Assembly: GCA_002127285.1 (NCBI GenBank) | Contig: NFUW01000001.1 | Coordinates: 694,057 to 758,056 of the forward strand | Length of the DNA: 64,000 bases | Source: Chitinophagaceae bacterium IBVUCB1 | GTDB lineage: Bacteria > Bacteroidota > Bacteroidia > Chitinophagales > Chitinophagaceae | Reading direction: 5' to 3' | Shown: positions 1 through 7,677 of the stretch, piece after piece | Layout: every line of letters starts with the position of its first letter | Numbering within the stretch: the first letter of the stretch is position 1 | The notes under the pieces: model-generated | Told to the model about the DNA's origin: nothing | The model's input: only the letters and a program-made list of their open reading frames with translations | Databases searched by the model: none | Translations under genes and position numbers: made by a program

Positions 1-1
1 G

Positions 2-544
2 CCTTTTCTGGTATTGGCTACACAAAACCCCATAGAGCAAGAGGGTACATACGAGTTGCCCGAAGCGCAGGTAGATCGCTTTATGCTGAAAGTGGTTATT
101 ACTTATCCTAAGAAAGAAGAAGAGCGCCACATCATACGCCAAAACCTGAACCCCGCAGGCGCGGCAAAAATCAACCCTGTTGTATCGCCCGAAGAAATAC
201 TGAACGCCCGCCAATTGGTGCGAGAGGTGTATATGGACGAGAAGATAGAGCAGTATATTCTGGATATCGTATTCGCTACACGCTTCCCCGATGATTATAA
301 GCTGGGCAAGCTGAAACCGTTGATAAGCTATGGTGCATCGCCACGTGCCAGCATCAGTATGGCATTGGCGGCAAAGGCTTACGCGTTCATCAAGCGCAGG
401 GGTTATGTAATACCCGAAGACATCCGCGCCGTGTGCCATGATGTAATGCGCCACCGCATAGGCATCAGCTACGAGGCCGAAGCCGAAAACATTACCAGCG
501 AGCATATACTGAACGAGATACTGAATGCGGTGGAAGTGCCATAA
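2..544 (+). CDS. MoxR-family AAA+ ATPase, C-terminal part (left edge)
   Basis: The reading frame is open at the left edge; about 180 residues are visible up to the TAA at 542-544. The first residues contain the sensor-1-like ATQNP motif and then EAQVDRF, both typical of MoxR AAA+ proteins, followed by the helical lid domain (region ISYGASPRAS, then an EDIRAV segment). MoxR proteins are cytoplasmic chaperone-like ATPases that usually work with DUF58 and von Willebrand (Bat) proteins encoded beside them. Here the DUF58/Bat operon lies 60 kb away near the right end, so partnership is inferred from family knowledge only. The N-terminal Walker A part is outside the window. Confidence 0.9.
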   Translation, partial: PFLVLATQNPIEQEGTYELPEAQVDRFMLKVVITYPKKEEERHIIRQNLNPAGAAKINPVVSPEEILNARQLVREVYMDEKIEQYILDIVFATRFPDDYKLGKLKPLISYGASPRASISMALAAKAYAFIKRRGYVIPEDIRAVCHDVMRHRIGISYEAEAENITSEHILNEILNAVEVP

Positions 545-697
545 TAATGGCTGAATGGCTTGATGGCGCAATGGCTCAATGATAGTCGTAAGTCGTTAGT
601 AGAGAGTAGAAAGTTATTGAACCATAAATGAGTTATATAATACTAAACGTCATTACTGCTATTAAGCCGCAATCATTTAAAAGAATTATTTACTGTT

Positions 698-724
698 AAC
701 CCGCCGATGGCGGGTTTTGTTTTT
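698..724 (+). terminator. rho-independent terminator after moxR
   Basis: Perfect 8-bp stem AACCCGCC / GGCGGGTT (698-705 with 709-716), loop GAT, followed by a T-rich tail to 724. It lies downstream of the MoxR gene and upstream of the promoter at 843. Confidence 0.85.
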
Positions 725-842
725 TACATAATGTGTTGTTAAATACCCTGTTGCGGTTATGAATTTGCGTGGTTTTTGCATCTTATATGCAAAAGGGGCA
801 ATAATAATCAGCTATGGCTGATGGATGGATTAAATATTAAAC

Positions 843-850
843 TAATTTTG
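843..850 (+). promoter_or_regulatory. Bacteroidota -7 element TAATTTTG
   Basis: TAATTTTG matches the Bacteroidota TAnnTTTG consensus and lies 22 nt before the ATG at 873. Confidence 0.6.
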
Positions 851-872
851 CACCTCAATTTTTCGGATAGAC

Positions 873-1112
873 ATGAGCATCGAAGAAAGAAATAACAAAC
901 CAACAGGCTACGACAAGCTGAAGGCTTACCGCCACATCGTAATGGGCATCATGTACCTCTGCTTTGCGGTGGTAATGTTTTACCTCAAGCAGTTTGGTGC
1001 TATTGAACTATCGGCGGCTGTAGCATACAGCCTAGGTGGCTTGCTGGTGGTGTATGGTGTGTTCCGTATATGGCGCGGCATAGCCGATGCCAAAGCCATG
1101 AGCGGCAAATAG
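873..1112 (+). CDS. small two-helix membrane protein, unknown function
   Basis: 79 residues. A charged N-terminus (about 20 residues) precedes two hydrophobic segments at roughly residues 22-41 and 45-65, so this is probably a small inner-membrane protein. I recognise no domain. It sits just upstream of the PstS-like lipoprotein and TPR genes and may be co-transcribed with them. In other Bacteroidota, genes of this kind sit between exbBD/tonB and pstS-like genes; no exbBD or tonB is visible here. A -7 element 22 nt upstream supports the start. Confidence 0.75.
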   Translation: MSIEERNNKPTGYDKLKAYRHIVMGIMYLCFAVVMFYLKQFGAIELSAAVAYSLGGLLVVYGVFRIWRGIADAKAMSGK

Positions 1113-1207
1113 CAGATTTTACACCGCGCTGACACGCTGTTAAATTAATGTTACAACATAAAGAGTTTTCATACGTTTTTTTAGAATATTGGTTAAAATT
1201 GCACTCC

Positions 1208-2128
1208 GTGAAAAAAGGTTTCTTACATATCACAATCTGCGCCGCGCTGCTGGCTGTTGCTGCCTCTTGCGGCAATGAGCCTGCTGCCAATAAACCAACC
1301 GACAATTTAGTAAGCGGCACGATAGACATCAGTGCAGATGAAACCTACAGACCTATTATAGAGCAGCAAAAACAGGTGTTCGATAGCAGCTTCCCCGATG
1401 CGCATGTCAATATTCACTACAAATCGGAAACAGAGTGTATCAAAGATTTCCTGAACGATAAGGCGAGGCTGATACTCGTAACCCGCGAACTGAGCAAGGA
1501 TGAGAAAGCCATGCTGGAGGGTAAGAAAATAGTAGCTACATCGCTGGCAGTGGCAAAAGATGCAGTGGCAGTAGTAGTGAACAAAGCCGCTACCGATACG
1601 GTACTAAGCCGCAGCCAGTTGCAGGGCATTGTAGCAGGTACATACAACAAAAAGTACACGGTGGTGTTTGATAATCAGGGCTCGAGCACGGTGCGCTATG
1701 TAACCGACTCGCTGATGGCGGGTGGTAAGCTGGGCAGCAATGTATTTGCAGCGAAGGGCAACGACAGCGTGATACACTACGTAGCAAATAACCCCAATGC
1801 CATAGGCTTTGTGGGTGTAAGCTACATCAGCGATTATAACGACCCCGAAGGGCTGGCTTTTATTAAAGATGTGCGCGTGTTGGCTATCGTCAACGACAGC
1901 ACCAAAAAAGAGTTTCAACCCTATCAGGCATATATAGCACCCAACTGGTATCCCCTTACCCGCAAGCTCTACTACATACACCGCGAAACGTACCAAGGCT
2001 TGGGTACAGGCTTTGCCAAATTCCTTTCGGAAGAAAGGGGGCAATTAGTCTTCAAGCAGGCAAGGCTCTTTCCGCTGCGCAGCAATATTATTTTTCGCGA
2101 GGCAGGGGTAGATACTAAACCACGATAA
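1208..2128 (+). CDS. PstS-like phosphate-binding-family lipoprotein
   Basis: 306 residues from a GTG start at 1208, chosen because it gives a compact lipoprotein signal (hydrophobic stretch ending AVAAS followed by Cys21). The body resembles PstS-type periplasmic substrate-binding proteins: a tandem pattern around the segments LILVTRELS, QGSSTVRYV and NAIGFVGVSYI, which in PstS surround the bound phosphate. No pstC, pstA or pstB genes are nearby, and a TPR protein follows after 49 nt. Bacteroidota often carry such orphan PstS-like lipoproteins next to TonB/ExbBD and TPR genes, so a role in phosphate transport is not assured. In-frame sequence continues upstream to 1148 but lacks signal-peptide character. 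Confidence 0.8.
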   Translation: MKKGFLHITICAALLAVAASCGNEPAANKPTDNLVSGTIDISADETYRPIIEQQKQVFDSSFPDAHVNIHYKSETECIKDFLNDKARLILVTRELSKDEKAMLEGKKIVATSLAVAKDAVAVVVNKAATDTVLSRSQLQGIVAGTYNKKYTVVFDNQGSSTVRYVTDSLMAGGKLGSNVFAAKGNDSVIHYVANNPNAIGFVGVSYISDYNDPEGLAFIKDVRVLAIVNDSTKKEFQPYQAYIAPNWYPLTRKLYYIHRETYQGLGTGFAKFLSEERGQLVFKQARLFPLRSNIIFREAGVDTKPR

Positions 2129-2177
2129 AAATAAAACGTCTAATTATAGAAACAACTGTACATAAAACGTACAAAAA

Positions 2178-3794
2178 ATGAAAATGAAACAATCAATCGT
2201 ACTGATAGCGGCGGCCGTAACGCTGGCCGTTAACGTGAAGGCGCAGACACTGGAAGAAGGCATTAAAATGTATAACTACGAGCGCTACCAGACAGCTAAG
2301 AAAATACTGGAGCCGCTTGCAGGTACCAACCCCCTTGCCAACTATTACTGGGGGCTCAGCGAGTTGCAGATAGGTAATAAAGACAAAGCACGCGAGATAT
2401 TCATGAAGCATCCTGCCCACTATGCCAATATGGGTGGACTGGCACGTGTACTGTTTGTAGAGGGCAAGGCCGATGAAGGCATGAAAGCAGCTACGGAACT
2501 GGCATCGAAAGCGAAGAAGAAAGAATGGGAGCAACTGCGCTATGCCGCAGATGCCATTACCTATACAGAGGGTGGTGATGCAAACCAAGCTACGGGTTGG
2601 TACAAAACCGCACTTACCAATTATGATAATAATGATGTGCGTGTATCATTGGGCGATGCGTTTCAAAAACTGAACAGCGGTGGTGGCGAAGCCATGAGCA
2701 GCTATGAGAAAGTGGTGGAAAAAGACCCGAAAAACTCATTGGCATTCTCTCGCATTGGTAAATTGTGGTATGGCGCTAAAAACTATGCACTGGCTTTGGA
2801 AAACTGGAATAAAGCGAAAGATGCAGACCCCAACAACCCGCTGCCCTACCGCGATTTGGCAGATGCATACAGCTATACCGGCAAGTACGACCTGAGCAAG
2901 CAGAACATTGAGAAATATCTGGAGTTGAGCGACAAGACCGATGATGATATTGAAAAATACATGGATATTCTCTTCCTGTCTAAAAGCTATAAAGATGCTG
3001 CCGCCAAAGCAGAAGAAATGATAGGCAAGGGCATCAAAAAAACGAGGTATTACGGTATCCTCGCCTTCAGCCAGTACGAATTGAAAGATTCTGTAAACGC
3101 GCTGAAGAATGCACAGACTTATTTCTCTAAGCAAGTACCAGAAAAAATATTCCCGAAAGACTACAGGATGTATGCTAAAATCTTGTTGCAAAACAGCAAG
3201 ATTGAAGAAGCTAACAACTACTTCAACAAAGCGGTAGAGATAGACACTGCCAAAAACAAATCGGAAGCATACCGCGATAATGCAGAAGCATTGAAACAAG
3301 CAAAAGAATACTTAATGGCTGCTAAATGGTATAACAGGCTGTTGGCCGAATACCCAGATAATGCTAAAGCTATAGACTATTTCTGGGCTGCTAACATGGC
3401 GTATTACGGCAAAGATTATGACGCGGCGGCAAGGGGTTATGAACAAATGGAAACTAAATTTCCAGACCAGCCATCTGCTACCTACTGGCGTGGTCGTGTG
3501 GCTATGGCGGTAGATAATGAAGCCAAAGACGGGCTTGCCATACCCTATTTTGAAAAATGGCTGGGCATACAGCAACAAGGCTACGAGCGCAAGAAAAACG
3601 ACCTGATGTATGCTTATCAGTACATGGCGCTGTATTACTACAATAAGGGCGACAAAGCCAATACGGAAGTGTACCTGAAAAAGATAGAAGAAATAGACCC
3701 TGAAAATAGCATGCTGAAGCAAATAAGGGATTTGAACGGCAAGCCAGCCGCTAAACCTGCCGCCAAGCCAGGCAAAACAGGGGCAAGCAAATAA
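2178..3794 (+). CDS. secreted tetratricopeptide-repeat protein
   Basis: 538 residues. A signal peptide (about residues 1-22, ending VKAQ) is followed by TPR-like helical repeats through most of the chain, e.g. around EKDPKNSLAFSRIGKLWY and DADPNNPLPYRDLADAY. The C-terminus is a low-complexity Ala/Lys/Pro tail. It is probably a periplasmic scaffold protein. It follows the PstS-like lipoprotein by 49 nt in the same direction and ends at a strong terminator, so the pair is likely one transcription unit. The partner or substrate cannot be told from sequence. Confidence 0.85.
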   Translation: MKMKQSIVLIAAAVTLAVNVKAQTLEEGIKMYNYERYQTAKKILEPLAGTNPLANYYWGLSELQIGNKDKAREIFMKHPAHYANMGGLARVLFVEGKADEGMKAATELASKAKKKEWEQLRYAADAITYTEGGDANQATGWYKTALTNYDNNDVRVSLGDAFQKLNSGGGEAMSSYEKVVEKDPKNSLAFSRIGKLWYGAKNYALALENWNKAKDADPNNPLPYRDLADAYSYTGKYDLSKQNIEKYLELSDKTDDDIEKYMDILFLSKSYKDAAAKAEEMIGKGIKKTRYYGILAFSQYELKDSVNALKNAQTYFSKQVPEKIFPKDYRMYAKILLQNSKIEEANNYFNKAVEIDTAKNKSEAYRDNAEALKQAKEYLMAAKWYNRLLAEYPDNAKAIDYFWAANMAYYGKDYDAAARGYEQMETKFPDQPSATYWRGRVAMAVDNEAKDGLAIPYFEKWLGIQQQGYERKKNDLMYAYQYMALYYYNKGDKANTEVYLKKIEEIDPENSMLKQIRDLNGKPAAKPAAKPGKTGASK

Positions 3795-3813
3795 TATTAT
3801 TTTGTATCATACA

Positions 3814-3846
3814 AAGCCCTGTAAGCATATTGCAGGGCTTTTTTAT
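3814..3846 (+). terminator. rho-independent terminator after TPR gene
   Basis: Stem AAGCCCTG / CAGGGCTT (3814-3821 with 3833-3840) followed by TTTTTT. It separates the pstS-like/TPR unit from the rpmH promoter at 3891. Confidence 0.85.
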
Positions 3847-3890
3847 GCAAAAAACCCTATTCTTTATTTGGCAGGGAAAAATATAACTGT

Positions 3891-3898
3891 TACCTTTG
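3891..3898 (+). promoter_or_regulatory. -7 element TACCTTTG of rpmH
   Basis: TACCTTTG matches TAnnTTTG and lies 55 nt upstream of the rpmH ATG. The same octamer precedes the tRNA-Leu and flavin reductase genes in this window. Confidence 0.65.
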
Positions 3899-3953
3899 CA
3901 CTCCTTAATTTTTAAAAACAATACCTGCCTTGCAGGGCTTTAAAGTATAGATT

Positions 3954-4109
3954 ATGAAACGTACGTATCAACCAAGCCGCCGCCGCCGCAAATCAGTACA
4001 TGGTTTCCGTAAGCGTATGCAAACTGCTAATGGCCGTAAAGTATTGGCATCCCGCCGCGCTAAAGGCCGCCACAAACTGTCGGTTTCTGACGAGCGCCGC
4101 GTTAAGTAA
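3954..4109 (+). CDS. rpmH: 50S ribosomal protein L34
   Basis: 51 residues beginning [18 protein letters not shown] and ending SVSDERRVK, the standard highly basic L34 sequence of the large ribosomal subunit. The length is normal for the family. It is followed directly by rnpA and then yidD, the widely conserved rpmH-rnpA-yidD arrangement. A TAnnTTTG element lies upstream. Confidence 0.98.
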   Translation: MKRTYQPSRRRRKSVHGFRKRMQTANGRKVLASRRAKGRHKLSVSDERRVK

Positions 4110-4131
4110 TAACCATTAAAAATCAACTGCC

Positions 4132-4518
4132 ATTCGTACTACTTTCAAAGCATACGAGCGGCTGAAGCGCGAGCAACATATTGATACGCTTTTCCGAACA
4201 GGGAAAGCGTTTTCTTTTTCGCCAGTAAGGTTTCTTTACATTGTTGTACCCCGTGCCGATGCCGCAGACGCGCCTGTGATGGCGGGTTTCAGTGTACCGA
4301 AGAAGAAATTCAGGAAATCGGTACACAGGCATCGTATTACCCGCCTGTTGCGAGAGGCATGGCGGCTGCATAAGCACCGCATCTACACCACCCTGCCGCC
4401 AGATAAGCAAATACATCTATTCATCATCTACAACAGCACAGAAATGCCCGATTATAAAACCATTGAAGATGCAGTGGTGAAGGGGATTGATTTTTTAGGG
4501 ATGAGGGATAAGGAGTAA
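4132..4518 (+). CDS. rnpA: ribonuclease P protein component, non-AUG start
   Basis: The frame encodes RnpA, the protein subunit of the tRNA 5'-maturation enzyme RNase P: an N-terminal segment TFKAYERLKREQHIDTLF, the core strand GFSVPKKKF, and the RNR-type motif HRHRITRLLREAWR. The in-frame stop at 4117-4119 leaves only AAA TCA ACT GCC ATT CGT before the conserved N-terminus. No ATG, GTG or TTG occurs before GTG 4276, which would delete the first third of the fold. I place the start at ATT 4132 (128 residues); CTG 4162 is another non-standard option. The last six residues (GMRDKE) are encoded inside the start of a GGAGTGAGG-type repeat. The gene begins 22 nt after rpmH. Confidence 0.85.
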   Translation: MRTTFKAYERLKREQHIDTLFRTGKAFSFSPVRFLYIVVPRADAADAPVMAGFSVPKKKFRKSVHRHRITRLLREAWRLHKHRIYTTLPPDKQIHLFIIYNSTEMPDYKTIEDAVVKGIDFLGMRDKE

Positions 4519-4625
4519 GGCATGAGGAGTGAGGAGTGAGGGATGAGGGGTAAGGAGTGAGGGATGAGAGGGATTTGAGAGATAGAAGGGATAAGGAGTG
4601 AGGCATGAGGAGTGAGGAGTGAGGG
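4498..4625. repeat. low-complexity GGAGTGAGGGATGAGG tandem repeat
   Basis: Imperfect tandem units of 7-8 nt (GGAGTGA, GGGATGA, GGCATGA, GGAGTAA) run from the 3' end of rnpA to just before yidD. The rnpA stop codon is part of a unit. Confidence 0.85.
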
Positions 4626-4686
4626 GAAAGTCTTTATCTTTAAGCAGGGAAATCAGTACCATAAGGTATATCTGAGGTTCAAAACA

Positions 4687-4896
4687 ATGCGCACCATATT
4701 CATTTGGTTGATACGGGTTTATCAGGCGTTTATATCGCCACTGCTGGGGGCTAAGTGCCGCTATACACCCAGTTGTAGTGCTTATGGCGTAGAAGCCATC
4801 AACAAACACGGCGCATGGAAGGGCGGACGCATGGCAATCAGGCGTTTCCTATCCTGCCACCCATGGGGCAAGAGCGGGTACGACCCGGTGGAGTAG
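4687..4896 (+). CDS. yidD: membrane protein insertion efficiency factor YidD
   Basis: 69 residues from ATG 4687, beginning [20 protein letters not shown]. The family signature follows: [16 protein letters not shown] and then [12 protein letters not shown]. YidD is a small membrane-associated factor linked to YidC-dependent membrane protein insertion and is nearly always encoded next to rnpA. The frame stays open upstream to 4612, but that extension is translated repeat sequence, so I reject it. It is also possible that yidD and rnpA are co-transcribed across the repeat. Confidence 0.95.
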   Translation: MRTIFIWLIRVYQAFISPLLGAKCRYTPSCSAYGVEAINKHGAWKGGRMAIRRFLSCHPWGKSGYDPVE

Positions 4897-4930
4897 CGTT
4901 TATTTACCGTTTTACCATTATTTTGTGTTC

Positions 4931-5527
4931 ATGTTCTATTCATTCAAAGGTTTTGTGCCTGTTGTTCATCCATCGGCATATGTGCATCCGCAAGCGGTAG
5001 TAACGGGCAATGTGATAATAGGCAAAGACGTATATATAGGCCCCGGTGCTGCCCTGCGTGGCGATTGGGGTGGCATTGTAATAGAAGACGGCTGCAATGT
5101 GCAGGAGAATTGTACAATACATATGTTTCCCGGTGTGACGGTATTGCTGAAAGAGGGCGCGCATATAGGGCATGGAGCTATTATACACGGCGCAACGATT
5201 GGCAAAAACGTACTGGTGGGTATGAACAGTGTGGTGATGGACGAGGTAGTAATAGGCGACGAGAGCATCATTGGCGCACTGTCTTTTGTTGCAGCCAATA
5301 CGCAGATACCGCCCCGCAGCCTTGTAGTGGGCAACCCTGCCAAAATAATAAAGCAGGTGAGCGATGAGATGATAAGCTGGAAAACCAAAGGCACACAACT
5401 ATACCAAAGCCTGCCGCAGGATATGTACCAACATGCCACAGTGTGCGAACCCCTTACCGAAATACCTGCCAACCGCCCCACACAGGAAAGCCTGTACGAT
5501 ACTTGGAACAAAATAAAGGGGGAATAG
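4931..5527 (+). CDS. gamma-carbonic-anhydrase-like hexapeptide protein (PaaY type)
   Basis: 198 residues. Left-handed beta-helix hexapeptide repeats cover about residues 15-145 (e.g. GNVIIGKDVYIGPGAALRGD). Histidines in the TIHMF and HIGHGAIIHG segments match the metal-ligand positions of gamma-class carbonic anhydrase-like proteins. The C-terminal helix with WKTKGTQLYQ and EPLTEI resembles PaaY, a thioesterase of phenylacetate degradation. No paa genes are nearby, so PaaY function is not established; YrdA/gamma-CA-like is the alternative. ATG 4931 is chosen over GTG 4925. Confidence 0.85.
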   Translation: MFYSFKGFVPVVHPSAYVHPQAVVTGNVIIGKDVYIGPGAALRGDWGGIVIEDGCNVQENCTIHMFPGVTVLLKEGAHIGHGAIIHGATIGKNVLVGMNSVVMDEVVIGDESIIGALSFVAANTQIPPRSLVVGNPAKIIKQVSDEMISWKTKGTQLYQSLPQDMYQHATVCEPLTEIPANRPTQESLYDTWNKIKGE

Positions 5528-5586
5528 TATATGGTAAAATTACTGCTCTCTTTGGGAGCATGAGCAAACAGCAAATGAAATATACC

Positions 5587-5742
5587 TGCCCCGTAGGGGC
5601 AATAGCTTTGTAGCATAAAACGTACAATTAACATATTGTCCCAGCGGGACAAAACAATGTGTGTAATAATGTGCCGCACCCTACGGGGCGGTATGGTGGG
5701 TGGTGTGTTGCGGCTACAAAGCTTGTACCCCTACGGGGTGTA
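5587..5742. repeat. cluster of short palindromic repeats
   Basis: Four related palindromes lie in AT-richer DNA: TGCCCCGTAGGGGCA (5587-5601), TTGTCCCAGCGGGACAA (5636-5652), a CACCCTACGGGGCGG unit near 5677-5691, and TACCCCTACGGGGTGTA (5726-5742). AGCTTTGTAGC near 5604 and GCTACAAAGCTTG near 5713 form an outer inverted repeat. This looks like a composite of interspersed extragenic palindromes. Confidence 0.75.
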
Positions 5743-5751
5743 ATGCGCAAC

Positions 5752-5774
5752 AAAAAAGCAACCCGTAAGGTTGC
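5752..5774 (-). terminator. terminator of rho
   Basis: Stem GCAACC / GGTTGC (5758-5763 with 5769-5774) with six A on the left (5752-5757), giving a U-run on the minus strand. It is 68 nt past the rho stop. Confidence 0.75.
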
Positions 5775-5841
5775 TTCTATATTATTATATACTGTAAGCA
5801 GGGCAAATCAGCCGCATCAGTAGCATCTGAGGTTCATGTAT

Positions 5842-7458
5842 TTACTTACCCATTATCGCCAAAAACTCTTCGTTGTTCTTGGTGCCTTTCATTTGCTTCA
5901 TCAGGAAGCTCATTGCCTCGTCTGTATGCATATCGGCTATATGGTTGCGTAGTATCCACATCTTGTTCAGCACATCTTTTTCAAGTAGCAAATCATCGCG
6001 GCGTGTTGATGATGATGTAATATCTATAGCAGGGAAGATGCGCTTGTTTGCAAGTTTTCTATCCAGTTGCAATTCCATATTGCCCGTACCCTTAAATTCT
6101 TCAAATATCACCTCGTCCATCTTAGAGCCTGTATCTATCAGCGCGGTAGCCAGTATCGTCAGCGAGCCGCCATTTTCTATCTTACGTGCCGCACCAAAAA
6201 ACTGTTTGGGCTTTTGCATGGCATTAGCTTCCACACCACCACTCAGCACCTTGCCACTGGCAGGGGCTACGGTATTGTGCGCACGGGCAAGGCGGGTAAT
6301 GCTATCAAGCAGTATCACCACATCGTGCCCTACCTCTACCAATCGCTTGGCTTTTTGCAGGGCTATGGTAGATACTTTTACGTGCTTATCGGCTGGCTCG
6401 TCAAATGTAGATGCTATTACCTCGGCACGTACACTGCGCTGCATATCGGTTACCTCTTCGGGGCGTTCATCCACCAGTACTATCATCAGGTAGCACTCGG
6501 GGTGGTTAGCAGCTATGGCGTTTGCTACTTCTTTCAGCAGCATGGTTTTACCCGTTTTGGGTTGTGCCACTATCAGCCCGCGCTGCCCCTTGCCTATGGG
6601 TGTAAAGAGGTCCATAATACGGGTGCCGTAGTTGCTGCTTGTAGAAAAAAGGTTCAGCTTCTCGTACGGGAATAGTGGTGTCAGATAATCGAACGGTACA
6701 CGGTCGCGTATCTCATCGGGCAGCTTGCCATTGATGGTATCTACCTTTAGCAGGGCAAAGTATTTTTCGCCCTCTTTGGGTGGGCGCACGGTGCCGCGTA
6801 CGGTATCGCCCGTCTTCAGCCCGAAGAGTTTTATCTGCGATGGCGAAACATATACATCATCGGGAGAGCTTAAATAATTGTAATCGCTGCTGCGAAGAAA
6901 GCCATAACCATCGGGCATCATCTCCAGCACACCCTCGCTATATACTACACCATCAAACTCTACATTGAAGCTGGATTGCGGTGCTTCTCTGCGTTGTTGC
7001 TGATGCCTGTGCTGGTGCGGGTGCTGATGCTGCGGGCGTTCGCCTGCGGGCTCTGTCACGGGTTCTTGCGGTGGCTGCACTTCTGCCTCTGTGGTATCGG
7101 GCATGGTAATGCCTGATGGTTCTTCTTCTTGTGCTGCTGCCTCTGCGGGTGCAGGTGCTGTAGCTTGGGGTGCATCGGCTTCCTCTGCACGGGGCTTGCG
7201 TCCTCTGCGTTTTTTATCATCACCAGCCTCTGTGGCAGGGGTTTCTTCTTGCGGGGCGGCTTCTGTTTTGGGTTTGCGTGTGCGGCGTTTCTTTTCTTCG
7301 CCTGCGCCTTCCGATTGGTTTAATGCTTGCTGGTCCAATATCTTGTATATTAAAGTTTGTTTGTCTAATGCACGGGGATTGGCAATTTTCAGTTGTTCTG
7401 CCAAATCTATCAGTTCGGGAACGAGCATATCGTTCAGCGATGCCATGTCGTACTGCAT
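5842..7458 (-). CDS. rho: transcription termination factor Rho
   Basis: 538 residues. N-terminal Rho helix-turn region ([16 protein letters not shown]) is followed by a roughly 110-residue low-complexity insertion rich in Lys/Arg, Glu/Ala and His/Gln. Then come the RNA-binding OB fold ([15 protein letters not shown]) and the hexameric ATPase domain with Walker A AQPKTGKT, Walker [15 protein letters not shown] and the C-terminal Rho core. It is the RNA helicase for factor-dependent termination. Length exceeds E. coli Rho because of the insertion, a known trait of Bacteroidota Rho. A second Met lies four codons in. The next gene upstream, an epimerase, ends 219 nt away. Confidence 0.97.
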   Translation of the reverse strand: MQYDMASLNDMLVPELIDLAEQLKIANPRALDKQTLIYKILDQQALNQSEGAGEEKKRRTRKPKTEAAPQEETPATEAGDDKKRRGRKPRAEEADAPQATAPAPAEAAAQEEEPSGITMPDTTEAEVQPPQEPVTEPAGERPQHQHPHQHRHQQQRREAPQSSFNVEFDGVVYSEGVLEMMPDGYGFLRSSDYNYLSSPDDVYVSPSQIKLFGLKTGDTVRGTVRPPKEGEKYFALLKVDTINGKLPDEIRDRVPFDYLTPLFPYEKLNLFSTSSNYGTRIMDLFTPIGKGQRGLIVAQPKTGKTMLLKEVANAIAANHPECYLMIVLVDERPEEVTDMQRSVRAEVIASTFDEPADKHVKVSTIALQKAKRLVEVGHDVVILLDSITRLARAHNTVAPASGKVLSGGVEANAMQKPKQFFGAARKIENGGSLTILATALIDTGSKMDEVIFEEFKGTGNMELQLDRKLANKRIFPAIDITSSSTRRDDLLLEKDVLNKMWILRNHIADMHTDEAMSFLMKQMKGTKNNEEFLAIMGK

Positions 7459-7677
7459 GTATGTTACGTCAATATGGTTTTGTGTTCTTCAATTATCCAC
7501 TAATTCTACAAACAATCCCTTTTTTAATTGCTTAGCCCGTATGTGTTTCTACGAACGGAGTAATAAAGAAGCAGGGAAAAAATTCAGGTTGTACTGAATA
7601 TGTAAAGAATGGAACGAACGTCCTTGGATGCAAGTTTACAAATGTTTTGATTAAAAAACCAAAAAACGGCGTTTTTT

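Larger units (their letters stand above)
545..872. other. intergenic region with repeat, terminator and promoter
   Basis: No gene is supported in this 328-nt stretch. It holds a simple repeat built from AATGGCTGAATGG-like units (546-581), a short AGTAGAGAGTAGAAAG run (598-613), a strong hairpin terminator (698-724) and a -7 element at 843-850 for the next gene. Confidence 0.7.
5528..5841. other. intergenic region with short palindromes and rho terminator
   Basis: No gene is supported between the converging PaaY-like and rho genes. The region contains several GC-rich palindromes described separately and the terminator of rho. Confidence 0.7.

Noticed and set aside
4276-4518. Short rnpA starting at GTG 4276
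   Set aside because: It would drop the conserved N-terminal third of RnpA that is clearly encoded upstream in the same frame.
4612-4686. Longer yidD start
   Set aside because: The extension is translated simple-repeat sequence; YidD homology begins at ATG 4687.
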